DNA from: a virus
Strand: one strand, 5' to 3'
Length of the DNA stretch: 20,040 nt
IMG/VR virus record: IMGVR_UViG_3300025073_000188
Location: 1-20,040 of that record
Shown piece by piece: positions 7,317 to 14,590 of the stretch (the first letter of the stretch is position 1; each line of letters opens with the position of its first letter). A program made the position numbers and the translations under genes. The notes under the pieces are model-generated. The model searched no databases and was not told the origin of the DNA. It saw nothing but the letters and a program-made list of their open reading frames with translations.

Positions 7317-8459
7317 TTACTCTGACAACCTCTGGAACCACAGTGGGTCGCCAGCCTTCTCCTTGTCTAGCATGTAGCGGTCCAGTTCCTTTTCGTCCAT
7401 TTCGAGGATCTGCTTCCTGGAGGTGATCTCCGCCGGTGGTGCCCCCCCTCCGCTCTGCATGACCGACAGACTCATTGCCTGCGCCTCCTGCTCCTTTGCC
7501 CGCTTCACGCGCTGTTGAGCGGCTGGCTTGGCTGGCGGCTGCGCGGGGGCAGCCGGATTGGTCGCCCCATCGGTCTGATAGCCAAAATCCACGGCGAGAT
7601 CGTAGACTATACCCGGCACGCTCCGACCTGTTTCGCGGCAATCCCGGATAAGCTCCAAGCGGTCCTGCTCAATCAGAATTCGTCCTACCATTTCGCGCGC
7701 GGCCTCGTATAGCTGCTCTTCGTCATCTGGGTCTTTGCCAGTCTCTGCCGCATACCGCTCAATCACCTCACGCCGGTTCCCCATCTCCCAAGTAGCCGCC
7801 CGCTCTACCCGACCGCTTTTTTCGTAGTGGGAAAGCCGCTTTTCGACAAGAAACTGCACGGCCTTTGGGTAATCTGCATGATCCCGGCTGAAGGTAGATT
7901 CCTCGACCTTGATTTGTTCCGTTACCGCCTGCTGCTCCTGATTTGCTCGCAGGCGCTTTAGCTCCTCGGCGGTCTGCGCGACAGTTGCCTTGACATCCCC
8001 GACATCTCTGGTGACCTTGGTAAGGGGATCCTCAATGGGCAGCTCCTCGTCTAGGAGCGTTTCTGCTGGTGGACGCTGACTGAGTTTCTGTTCAGCCGCC
8101 TCCTTTGCCTGGTTTGCCTCCTTGAGCTGCTTTTGAAGCTCCTTCATCTGCTTCCAGGAGGGTCCCTTTGGGTGGGGCTTGGCTTCTACCGGGGGTTGCT
8201 CCTTTGGAGGCTCCTCTTTGGGAGGTTGTTCTTTAGGCGGTTCTTCCTTGGAGGTTTCTGCCGGTGCCGCTTCGGCTGGGGCTGGCTGTGCGGTCTCGGC
8301 GGGGGTTTCGATCCCCGCATCTAGGGTCGGATGCTCAAGGTGAAGCTGATCTCCCCCCTCGTCCTTGAATATCTGATCCAAGGGATGAACCGGCTGCTCA
8401 TCTGGTTTTGGTGCTTCCAGCTTTACTGGAGCATTGGGATCTGTTTCTTCTGGCGGCAT
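7317..8459 (-). CDS. Putative capsid scaffolding protein
   Basis: The start is at 8459: AAGGAGG precedes this ATG by 5 bases, whereas an in-frame ATG at 8495 lacks an SD. The 380-residue product is acidic, Pro/Glu/Ala-rich at the N-terminus (with a four-fold five-residue repeat KE[E/Q]PP), then has a long predicted coiled coil (KQMKELQKQLKEANQAKEAA; VKATVAQTAEELKRLRANQE) and a helical, charged C-terminal end with RKQILEMDEKELDRYMLDKE. A highly charged, elongated, coiled-coil protein encoded between portal and major capsid is the signature of phage scaffolding proteins, which shape the procapsid and then leave. The assignment rests on position and composition; no conserved domain was recognised. 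Confidence 0.65.
   Translation of the reverse strand: MPPEETDPNAPVKLEAPKPDEQPVHPLDQIFKDEGGDQLHLEHPTLDAGIETPAETAQPAPAEAAPAETSKEEPPKEQPPKEEPPKEQPPVEAKPHPKGPSWKQMKELQKQLKEANQAKEAAEQKLSQRPPAETLLDEELPIEDPLTKVTRDVGDVKATVAQTAEELKRLRANQEQQAVTEQIKVEESTFSRDHADYPKAVQFLVEKRLSHYEKSGRVERAATWEMGNRREVIERYAAETGKDPDDEEQLYEAAREMVGRILIEQDRLELIRDCRETGRSVPGIVYDLAVDFGYQTDGATNPAAPAQPPAKPAAQQRVKRAKEQEAQAMSLSVMQSGGGAPPAEITSRKQILEMDEKELDRYMLDKEKAGDPLWFQRLSE
8190..8249 (-). repeat. Four tandem 15-base units encoding KE(E/Q)PP
   Basis: Within the scaffold candidate, 60 bases encode KEEPP KEQPP KEEPP KEQPP. The codons differ between copies (AAG/AAA, GAA/GAG, several Pro codons), so the amino-acid repeat is older or better preserved than the DNA repeat. 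This points to selection on the charged, extended linker. Confidence 0.85.
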
Positions 8460-8470
8460 AATAACCTCCT

Positions 8471-8542
8471 TTAGTTTTGCTTCTGTTCGATCCAATCAAA
8501 TGTTTGTGATAGAAGAAAAAAAATAGTGGTCAGTTTTCTCAT
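8471..8542 (-). CDS. Very small hydrophobic peptide, 23 residues
   Basis: An ATG at 8542 opens a 23-codon frame, MRKLTTIFFLLSQTFDWIEQ then KQN and TAA. GGGGGAG lies 5 bases upstream, and the stop is followed directly by the AAGGAGG of the scaffold gene, so it fits the operon spacing exactly. The first half (a basic start then TTIFFLL) resembles a truncated signal or membrane-anchor peptide. No homology can be claimed at this length. It could instead be a translated spacer that couples ribosomes from the 107-residue gene to the scaffold gene. Confidence 0.4.
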   Translation of the reverse strand: MRKLTTIFFLLSQTFDWIEQKQN

Positions 8543-8557
8543 CTTAACTCCCCCTTA

Positions 8558-8881
8558 CTAAGGTTTGAGATCCCACTCTATGTCTATCTCGCGCAAAGGT
8601 GTCCCGATGATCCTGATGTTATTTTTCTGCCGACAAAAGGTAACGCGCAGTTTATTTTTTTTCTTGAAACTAACGATGTTGACATGCAACTCACCCGATG
8701 GAACGGCGTTACGCTTCACGTAATCCTCCATCTCGGCAGCAACCGCCTTGGCAATCTGTTGGGCCACATGCAGCCCGATCATTTTGGGCACATTGGAGTC
8801 CTGGGCTATGCCCTGCTGTTGTTCAGGCTCTTGGCCTATGGCCTGTCCCCGAGCATCAAGGATTGTTGCTTGGCCGTTCAT
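8558..8881 (-). CDS. Small phage protein after portal, function unknown
   Basis: A 107-residue protein with a Gln-rich N-terminus (QEPEQQQGIAQDSN), a helix (LHVAQQIAKAVAAEMEDYVK) and a beta-rich basic C-terminal part (VNIVSFKKKNKLRVTFCRQK; IRIIGTPLREIDIEWDL). No domain is recognised. Its ATG overlaps the portal stop (ATGA), implying translational coupling and roughly stoichiometric production with the portal. It precedes the 23-residue peptide and the scaffold candidate. A head assembly role (portal partner or maturation factor) is plausible from position but not shown by sequence. There is no membrane segment and no protease triad. Confidence 0.6.
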   Translation of the reverse strand: MNGQATILDARGQAIGQEPEQQQGIAQDSNVPKMIGLHVAQQIAKAVAAEMEDYVKRNAVPSGELHVNIVSFKKKNKLRVTFCRQKNNIRIIGTPLREIDIEWDLKP

Positions 8882-11016
8882 GCCGCGCTCCCCTCTATTT
8901 GCTTGGCTGCTTCTTTATTCTGCTGCTCAAGTGGCACGATGCCACGCGCTCGGTCAAACAGCTCCAACGCCTTGGCCGCGAGCTCGGCCCCCTGGCTATC
9001 CCGATCCAATTTGGCTTTGTGGCCCGCAACAAGCGTTTCCAGAATGATTTTGATCTGGTCTCTGGTCTGCTGGCCTTTGATCCGGCTGGCCCGTGCCAGT
9101 TGAACCTGCGTATCCGCCTGAATTTTCTGAACCTTCGCTGCCCGCTCCTGTGGCGTAACCGGGGAGCCACGACCACCTTTTTGAATACCCATCTGAGACA
9201 TTTGCATTTCAGCCTGCGCCTGATCCCTTATCGCCTTCTTCAATACCTGACGAATTTTTACAGGTAAGATCATATAGTCGAGCAGTTCCGGGATGAATTT
9301 CCCCATACGAATCAAGGTCGGAGCGATGGCCAGCACGTTTTCCGTGTAAAGGTGGCGGATATTCGGATCGCGCTCGGTGTCGTCCAAGTTGAGGGAATAT
9401 TCTAACAAGAAGGGCTCGCGGGCCAGCTGGATGACCTCGCTCTCGAACGGCTTGCCGACTCGGATAAGGCGATCATCGGACAGGGTTTTTAGCTGCTCGA
9501 AAATAATCTCGCCTTCCTCAATCCGGTAGAGGGAAAGCGAAGAAAACTCCTTGCTCAAAAGCAGCAAGCTCGCCCGCTGCCTCTGTTTATTTGTAATCCC
9601 CGGCACGTTGGCGCCGCTCTGACCCCAGGCGCTCTCGGGCGAGAAGCCAGATACGTTCTCCATTGTCTTAATGCAGAACTCCATCACGGCCATAGACGCT
9701 TGAGGAAGTATCGGAACCGGCTTGTCTTTGATTTTGCCGCCAGAAATAGCCCCTGGAGCCACTTCCTGAGAAGTGCCCGGCTTTGCGTAATTCGCCTCAA
9801 ACAGGTCTACCTGCTTGGGCTTGATCGCCCCCTCTTCATAGAGGATTCCGCCCTTGGGCTGATGGCCCATAATCTCAAGGACCTGATTGAAAAATTTATT
9901 AGCGTAACGACTTGGATCTATAAGAATCCGCATGTAGCCATAGAAAACTTTTTCTTCCTCGTCCCAATGGCTGGTCATGCAGTTGAAAGTGAAGCGGTTG
10001 CCCGGAAGCTGCATCACGTCGCCGAGTTGGTGTTTCTGGTTCAAGAGAAAGACCTTCTGGTGGACCTTGCGCGACTGGCGGACGTAATCGGTGATCGACT
10101 TACCGAGAATCCTGCTTAGGCGGTTGCCGTAGGTGCGGAACTGATCGTCGGGCAGCCAAATGTCGTCGTCCTCCAGCGGGTCAAAAAAGTAGTACCCCAT
10201 CTTGTCGTCGTACCACTGAAACTCCATGATGCGGAGTTTGCCCTTCGTCGGGTCGCCCTGGCTGCTATCCTCAATCGGCTTGGTCTGAATGTAAGGAATA
10301 ATATACTGGATGGTGCTTTCGGCCTCGGGTCGGTTTTGGATCTCGCCCCCAGACACAGTTGCGGCTCGAATGAGTAATTCTTTGTCCGGCCATCGGGCTA
10401 GGGCCTCTTCGCGGTCAATCAGGCTCTCGCGGGCGCGCCAACGAGTGCCCATCAAGTTCTGATTGGAGCAGAGCGGCCACCACATCTCATCGTATGGAAT
10501 CCGGCAGGAACCCGGTAGCCCGCGCGGGTCGCGCCCACGGTCGATGTAGTAATCACCCCAACCCATCCCGGTCACTACGAGATCCTCGAAGGACCGTGCC
10601 CGGTTGAAGTTGCCATAACTCTTGGTGATGGCCCAATCGTAGGTGCGAGTTACAAACTCCCCAACGGACTGTTGGACTTCATCGGACTCATCTATCGGCT
10701 CGAAAATCAAGGCTTCCGGTGAGTAAGCTTCCACGCCAGCGACAAACCGGATGAACTTCTGTGCGGTATTGAAAGCGTTGTGAGGGCGTTGCTGGTCGAT
10801 GAGACTCTTTAAGTCTTCGTCGGAAAGTTGCTTGCCATCCCGGAAGCGGTAGGCTTGCTTGGCCTCCTTGCGCCACTTCTCGACGTGGGTACGGGAGGTA
10901 TTGATCTCGCCTTGTATCCAAGTGACAATCCTGTTTTGCGGATAACTGCCCGCGTCGATCTGCGGGCCTACTTCTGAAGTTCCGGGAGTATCCTGAAAGG
11001 CGTCAGTTTCTGGCAA
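8878..11016 (-). CDS. Portal protein, P22-like
   Basis: This 712-residue protein has the length and sequence texture of P22-type portals. The N-terminal part has the WRKEAKQAYRFRDGKQLSDE helix and the characteristic INTSRTHVEKW...AYRFRDGKQLS...DQQRPHNAFN order, where a Q.RP.N.fN motif is shared by many podovirus portals. This is followed by VAGVEAYSPEALIFEP, a beta-rich body, and a C-terminal coiled coil with Gln/Ala-rich repeats (AKVQKIQADTQVQLARASRI) corresponding to the portal barrel. Twelve copies would form the DNA channel at one capsid vertex. Translation starts at TTG (11016-11014) with AGGAG 7 bases upstream; no ATG fits. It lies after a promoter and is separated from the terminase only by an HNH gene. 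Confidence 0.85.
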   Translation of the reverse strand: MPETDAFQDTPGTSEVGPQIDAGSYPQNRIVTWIQGEINTSRTHVEKWRKEAKQAYRFRDGKQLSDEDLKSLIDQQRPHNAFNTAQKFIRFVAGVEAYSPEALIFEPIDESDEVQQSVGEFVTRTYDWAITKSYGNFNRARSFEDLVVTGMGWGDYYIDRGRDPRGLPGSCRIPYDEMWWPLCSNQNLMGTRWRARESLIDREEALARWPDKELLIRAATVSGGEIQNRPEAESTIQYIIPYIQTKPIEDSSQGDPTKGKLRIMEFQWYDDKMGYYFFDPLEDDDIWLPDDQFRTYGNRLSRILGKSITDYVRQSRKVHQKVFLLNQKHQLGDVMQLPGNRFTFNCMTSHWDEEEKVFYGYMRILIDPSRYANKFFNQVLEIMGHQPKGGILYEEGAIKPKQVDLFEANYAKPGTSQEVAPGAISGGKIKDKPVPILPQASMAVMEFCIKTMENVSGFSPESAWGQSGANVPGITNKQRQRASLLLLSKEFSSLSLYRIEEGEIIFEQLKTLSDDRLIRVGKPFESEVIQLAREPFLLEYSLNLDDTERDPNIRHLYTENVLAIAPTLIRMGKFIPELLDYMILPVKIRQVLKKAIRDQAQAEMQMSQMGIQKGGRGSPVTPQERAAKVQKIQADTQVQLARASRIKGQQTRDQIKIILETLVAGHKAKLDRDSQGAELAAKALELFDRARGIVPLEQQNKEAAKQIEGSAA

Positions 11017-11073
11017 AATGGACTCCTAAAAGGAAAAGTCCTGTTCGGGAAACCGATAATGGCATTTGGCAGG

Positions 11074-11102
11074 ACAATAAAACGATATTTGAGATTTGTC
11101 AA
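11074..11102 (-). promoter_or_regulatory. Sigma70-like promoter upstream of the portal gene
   Basis: TTGACA (11102-11097) and TATTGT (11079-11074, 4/6 match) are 17 bases apart on the minus strand, in the 118-base gap between the HNH gene and the portal. A start near 11067 would give a leader of about 50 bases. It could restore portal transcription downstream of the inserted HNH gene. Confidence 0.5.
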
Positions 11103-11134
11103 GGAGAAATTGCGGATTAGCTTCCTCCTCCCAG

Positions 11135-11770
11135 TTATGCCGCTTTCTTAAAAGGCCATTGAGAGCCTTTTTTTAGATTGCATTTCCCGCAGATCGGGCG
11201 CAGGTTGGCAGGCCAGTTTGAGCCACCCTTAGCTAAAGGCTTTACGTGGTCAATCTCTTCTGCTGGATCGCCACAAATCCAGCAGCGATTACCCCACATT
11301 GCCATACGGTTCCTGATTTGTTGTGCGCTTGCTCGGCCTTGAGCTTGAGAAAGTCGAGAGCGGTGCAGGGCCTTCGATGCTTTACGTAAAGCACGTGCTT
11401 TTTCTGGGTGTCGCAATTTCCACCGCCGATTAAGTTCTGCGTGCCTCCTAGCATTCGCCTTTTTCCACATAGTTGCTGCCCGATAGCGTTTTGCCTTGTT
11501 CTTCCGTGATGATCGAAGATTAGATAGCGCGGTTCTTTTCGGATTTTCTTTCTGCCAGTGGATGCTTCGTTGATTATGGCAGGGAATACAAAAGTAGTAA
11601 CCGACATAGAATTCTGAAATTGGCTTTGATTGGCCGCATTTTTTGCAGGTTTTTATCGGTAGCGGTTTGCCAGAAGCTAGTAGTTCTGCCAACTTCTTGC
11701 GTTTCTGGTCTTTCCAATTACGCATGTAAGCAGCATGTTGAATTCTTCCCTTCGCAGTTTTTAGACCCAT
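11135..11770 (-). CDS. HNH endonuclease between terminase and portal
   Basis: This is a 211-residue protein. It has an N-terminal zinc knuckle (C42/C45 with C61/C64: TCKKCGQSKPISEFYVGYYF then CIPC), a long basic helical linker (residues 65-140, RRHAELNRRWKLRHPEKARA), and a C-terminal HNH domain: C163/C166 (RCWICG), D174-H175 (EEIDHVKPLAKGGSN), N189 (ANLRPICGKCN) and C194/C197. All HNH metal and catalytic positions appear intact, so it should be an active nuclease. It is probably a free-standing homing endonuclease placed at the terminase-portal boundary. Its ATG lies inside the last codons of the terminase gene (10-base overlap), there is no clear SD, and it may be translated by coupling to the terminase. 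Confidence 0.88.
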   Translation of the reverse strand: MGLKTAKGRIQHAAYMRNWKDQKRKKLAELLASGKPLPIKTCKKCGQSKPISEFYVGYYFCIPCHNQRSIHWQKENPKRTALSNLRSSRKNKAKRYRAATMWKKANARRHAELNRRWKLRHPEKARALRKASKALHRSRLSQAQGRASAQQIRNRMAMWGNRCWICGDPAEEIDHVKPLAKGGSNWPANLRPICGKCNLKKGSQWPFKKAA

Positions 11771-14388
11771 AACGACAATAACCCCATGATGGATACGAGG
11801 AGCGCGTATACCGCCTCCCAGCCTCCAACCACCTTCTGCCCGCCAGTGGACTTCTTTCGCCCGATGTTTTCTTCATTCTCCATGTAGGTAATTACCAGCT
11901 CGGGCTCCAAAAGCCGGGACATGCAATCGAGGTCGTCTTCATGCGCGATCGAGCCGACGCCCTTGAAGAGCTTGCATTCTTCGTCGATGAACCGCTTAGT
12001 GAGATCCACGGTGCGGCCATCGTAGATTTTTCGCATACAGGTCCGAGGCAGGTAAATCCGCCCCTCTGAGAAAAATGGAACAATCGCGTCAATCCGCAAA
12101 TCTTTCGACAAATTATGCCGGGGTCCGCTCCGGCCAACCGGCACAGGATAGACTCTGATATCGAAGCCCTCCTCCTGCATTTTCTCAGTCAGGTAATAGG
12201 TATCACTCAATAGGCCGTACTCTTCGTAGATCGTCTGTTGCTGTTTCCACTGTCGAGTTAGGCGCATGATCGCTTCCACCCGCTCTTTGGGGTTCAGTCG
12301 GTCGTGAATCCAATCAACCAAGAAAAGTTTCTTGTCCTGGCCGGCCGCCCATACGTGGATTGAAGTATAGTCGGACTTCTTCCCCTTCGCCCCTGCCGGG
12401 TCCACGATCATGTAAGTGTTGTAGCGACCCGGCGGGATGGGAATGTCATAAAACTTCAACCACTCTTCCTTGAATTTATACGCCTGAGAGGCTGAAGGGT
12501 CCTGCTGAAACTTCGCCCACCAAACTTTACCTTCTTTCTTTTTGAAATCTTCATAGTGTTTTCTCCCGTGATACTCTTCCCAAAGATACTTTCCGGGGTT
12601 CTGCGGGTCTTCAGCCGGTAGGGTTATTACGAACCAATCTCCTCCCTGATCGACTGTGCCATCGTGCTCAAGTATCCGGGCGTATATATCCCGTTGCGTC
12701 CAGCGATGAGCGCACATGACAATCACCGCTTTAGGTTTTAGACGATCCTTCAGTAATCCGGTATAGGTGTCAAATAAGGTGTTCTGGATAGTCTCGCTTT
12801 CGGCGTCTACCCAATCTTTGATCAGATCGTCCATTATCAGGCAATTATGCACGAGTACTTGGTTTGCAAAGAAGTTATTTGTCCCTTCCACTTGGATGTC
12901 ATAGACAGGGACTTTTGCCGTGCGTAATCTGCGAACCGCGGCCACGGAGTCTCCTTGGATTTGTGATGAACCGCATGGCATGTCTTGCAAATCGTCACAA
13001 GGTTCTCTGGCTGATTGTTCGTCGGATTCTCGTCTATGTGATGGATAATCAGAGTCGTTCGGACTATCAGTTGTCCGCGCCATTGAACCAAAATCACTCC
13101 CTCTGAGGCTTGACAAACGATACAGCGATTTTCGTCCCGTTCCAGGATCAACGGGCGCATTAACTCGTACAGTTTGGCGTAGCTCGTTCCGGTCTTGAAA
13201 TGAGAATTCCCAGCCCCTCTCATTCTTAAAGAATGAGCCTTGTCCGCACAGGAGCGAGAGCAAAAGATCGTCCGCGACCCTCTTGGGGCGAACTCCTGTT
13301 CGCATTGAGGGCATGTCCGCTTTGGTCTCAACGCAGCCTGCGCCGCTCGTTGGCAGACCCGCGAACAGTATTTCCAGCCCGACCGTGCGCGTCCATGACA
13401 ATAACTGCATTGATGATGATATTTTGCCGAGTAGTGCGCTATGGAGTGAGCATGTGTGCAGTAAAAGAATCTGGCACCACGCCGAAGCTGCTTCTCGTAT
13501 TCTGCCCGGAGTTTTTTGAACCGCGTCCCACAGAAGGCGCAAACCAGTTCGACTACTATCCCCTCTCGGCGTGTCGCTTGATAACATTCCCGGCAGTTTC
13601 GCCCCCGATGTATCGGTCGCCCACATGTTGCGCAGTTTTTGTTGTGGCGTGACAAACGTCGCGGAAAGGGTATCTCCTGGTCGTAAACTAATCGCCGGCC
13701 TGTAACCGGATTCACGGCAGTAGATCCTATGATCTGCCGTGCATACGATTCGTCTATTGCTGGTTGTTCTAATTTCAACGAGATCATGCGATAAAACCCT
13801 CCTAGTTGCTCGAATGGCTCGCCACTCGACGATGCCGCGCTCATGATTGAAGCCGAGCACCTTCGGCTTGTTATCCGCGTTGTACAGCGCAGCAATATCT
13901 ATTTGCCCCTGATCGGTCGTGACCATCGTCCCCGCGGGAAAGCAATCCAGCCGCTTGCCTCCGATGCCACCGCTGTAACCGACTGAGTAAAAGTTTCCTC
14001 CCATTTTCGTCGTAAAGTGCGTTTTGCTACGGCTGTCTTGGGTCAATCTGGAATTGGGGAAAATTTTAAGGTGCAGGTCGCTCTGCATCCTGGCTTTGAT
14101 TTTTGCGCCGAAGTCATCGCTGGCGAGGTCGGCCGAGTAGGAGCAGACCATCGCATTATGGTCTGGATGCCTGCCTAAGTACCACGGCACAAATGTTCGA
14201 GTGGCAATATCCGATTTTGAGTCACCAGGTGGCATAAAAATCGCCAGCCTCAAAATTTCCCGACGCTCAAGATCCTCAAGGGCTGGGATGATGGTGTTCT
14301 GCTGATAGTCAAACCACTGGTAGCCAGAATTTATGGCAAGATAATATTGGCCGAGCGAGTTTCTGAGTTCTTCGACGTTAAGAGCCAT
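11761..14388 (-). CDS. terL: Terminase large subunit interrupted by an intein
   Basis: This 875-codon frame encodes a packaging motor of 508 residues after removal of a 367-residue intein (residues 149-515). ATPase part: a Walker-A-like loop (MPPGDSKSD, K58), MVCSYSADLASDDF, and Walker B split by the intein (GGKRLD148 then C516-LIMDDLIKDW). It continues with the coupling/arginine region (VMCAHRWTQRDI). Nuclease part: YMIVDPAGAKGKKSDYTSI (D663) and IAHEDDLDCMSRLL (D818/D819). The intact protein cuts concatemers and translocates DNA through the portal; splicing should be needed to join the two halves of the ATPase centre. The ATG overlaps the preceding stop (TGATG). The last 20 residues are unusually hydrophobic (YALLVSIMGLLSLWV) and overlap the next HNH gene. 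Confidence 0.9.
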   Translation of the reverse strand: MALNVEELRNSLGQYYLAINSGYQWFDYQQNTIIPALEDLERREILRLAIFMPPGDSKSDIATRTFVPWYLGRHPDHNAMVCSYSADLASDDFGAKIKARMQSDLHLKIFPNSRLTQDSRSKTHFTTKMGGNFYSVGYSGGIGGKRLDCFPAGTMVTTDQGQIDIAALYNADNKPKVLGFNHERGIVEWRAIRATRRVLSHDLVEIRTTSNRRIVCTADHRIYCRESGYRPAISLRPGDTLSATFVTPQQKLRNMWATDTSGAKLPGMLSSDTPRGDSSRTGLRLLWDAVQKTPGRIREAASAWCQILLLHTCSLHSALLGKISSSMQLLSWTRTVGLEILFAGLPTSGAGCVETKADMPSMRTGVRPKRVADDLLLSLLCGQGSFFKNERGWEFSFQDRNELRQTVRVNAPVDPGTGRKSLYRLSSLRGSDFGSMARTTDSPNDSDYPSHRRESDEQSAREPCDDLQDMPCGSSQIQGDSVAAVRRLRTAKVPVYDIQVEGTNNFFANQVLVHNCLIMDDLIKDWVDAESETIQNTLFDTYTGLLKDRLKPKAVIVMCAHRWTQRDIYARILEHDGTVDQGGDWFVITLPAEDPQNPGKYLWEEYHGRKHYEDFKKKEGKVWWAKFQQDPSASQAYKFKEEWLKFYDIPIPPGRYNTYMIVDPAGAKGKKSDYTSIHVWAAGQDKKLFLVDWIHDRLNPKERVEAIMRLTRQWKQQQTIYEEYGLLSDTYYLTEKMQEEGFDIRVYPVPVGRSGPRHNLSKDLRIDAIVPFFSEGRIYLPRTCMRKIYDGRTVDLTKRFIDEECKLFKGVGSIAHEDDLDCMSRLLEPELVITYMENEENIGRKKSTGGQKVVGGWEAVYALLVSIMGLLSLWV
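12837..13787 (-). CDS. HNH endonuclease nested in the intein in the +1 frame
   Basis: This is a 316-residue protein on the same strand as terL, one base out of frame. It has four Cys-rich zinc-knuckle-like units (C52/C55-C65/C68; C83/C86-C110; C127/C130-C141/C145; C159/C162-C176/C180). The HNH domain follows: C222/C225 (RCIVCQ), H249-H250 (LIIHHIDENPTNNQPENL), N262, C267/C270 (ICKTCHAVHH) and H274/H275. It should be the intein's homing nuclease. The start at 13787 has AGGAGGG 9 bases upstream; the frame opens further up (ATG 13895) but without SD or sequence sense. About 50 N-terminal residues overlap splicing domain A/B coding. The tail overlaps blocks F-G and ends 7 bases past the intein. 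Separate translation, not fusion, is implied. Confidence 0.85.
   Translation of the reverse strand: MISLKLEQPAIDESYARQIIGSTAVNPVTGRRLVYDQEIPFPRRLSRHNKNCATCGRPIHRGRNCRECYQATRREGIVVELVCAFCGTRFKKLRAEYEKQLRRGARFFYCTHAHSIAHYSAKYHHQCSYCHGRARSGWKYCSRVCQRAAQAALRPKRTCPQCEQEFAPRGSRTIFCSRSCADKAHSLRMRGAGNSHFKTGTSYAKLYELMRPLILERDENRCIVCQASEGVILVQWRGQLIVRTTLIIHHIDENPTNNQPENLVTICKTCHAVHHKSKETPWPRFADYARQKSLSMTSKWKGQITSLQTKYSCIIA
12844..13944 (-). mobile_element. Intein in TerL, without in-frame endonuclease
   Basis: The intein spans terminase residues 149-515 (C149 to N515, next residue C516). Block A is CFPAGTMVTT. Block B is IVCTADH (T217, H220). After a domain end near RPGDTLSATF, the next recognisable parts are block F, VPVYDIQVEG followed by NNFFAN, and block G, VLVHN|C with penultimate His514 and terminal Asn515. 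These are class 1 splicing residues, so it should splice. The usual His of block F (as in NHNF) is Asn here. Residues about 250-485 show no LAGLIDADG or HNH motif in this frame and look like composition without a fold, yet contain no stop codon. The same DNA encodes an HNH endonuclease in the +1 frame. Confidence 0.9.
13797..13803 (-). promoter_or_regulatory. Internal Shine-Dalgarno for the nested HNH gene
   Basis: AGGAGGG (13803-13797 on the minus strand) lies 9 bases before the ATG at 13787, inside the intein coding sequence. It is the key evidence that the out-of-frame HNH protein is initiated on its own and not made by frameshifting. Confidence 0.75.
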
Positions 14389-14576
14389 CAGTCAATCTTA
14401 ATCTCCGGTCCCGACATCTCCGGCTCAATCGTCTGACCGACCAACTCTTCGGGAACGGGAATTTTCAGCCGGTAATACTGCATCCCGCTTGGCGGCGAGT
14501 CCCAGCAGTACGCCGACCAGCCTTGCATCGAAATATAACTGAACGTCACAAACTTCTCAACGTAGACTTTCTCCAT
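14388..14576 (-). CDS. Small phage protein before terminase, function unknown
   Basis: A 62-residue protein, MEKVYVEKFVTFSYISMQGW then SAYCWDSPPSGMQYYRLKIP. It is aromatic-rich with beta-prone segments and no recognised domain. AGGAGG about 6 bases before the ATG is a strong SD. Its stop overlaps the terminase ATG (TGATG), so it is translationally coupled to terL and may set terminase expression. It follows the phosphoribosyltransferase-like gene by 14 bases. It is too small and non-helical to be a typical small terminase subunit. Confidence 0.6.
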   Translation of the reverse strand: MEKVYVEKFVTFSYISMQGWSAYCWDSPPSGMQYYRLKIPVPEELVGQTIEPEMSGPEIKID

Positions 14577-14590
14577 GGGGAACCTCCTTG

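Noticed and set aside
11242-11607. 121-codon frame inside the second HNH gene
   Set aside because: No motif and no SD; it is the out-of-frame shadow of the 211-residue HNH gene, unlike the intein case.
13788-13895. Longer N-terminus of the nested HNH gene from ATG 13895
   Set aside because: No SD, arbitrary-looking residues; AGGAGGG supports 13787.
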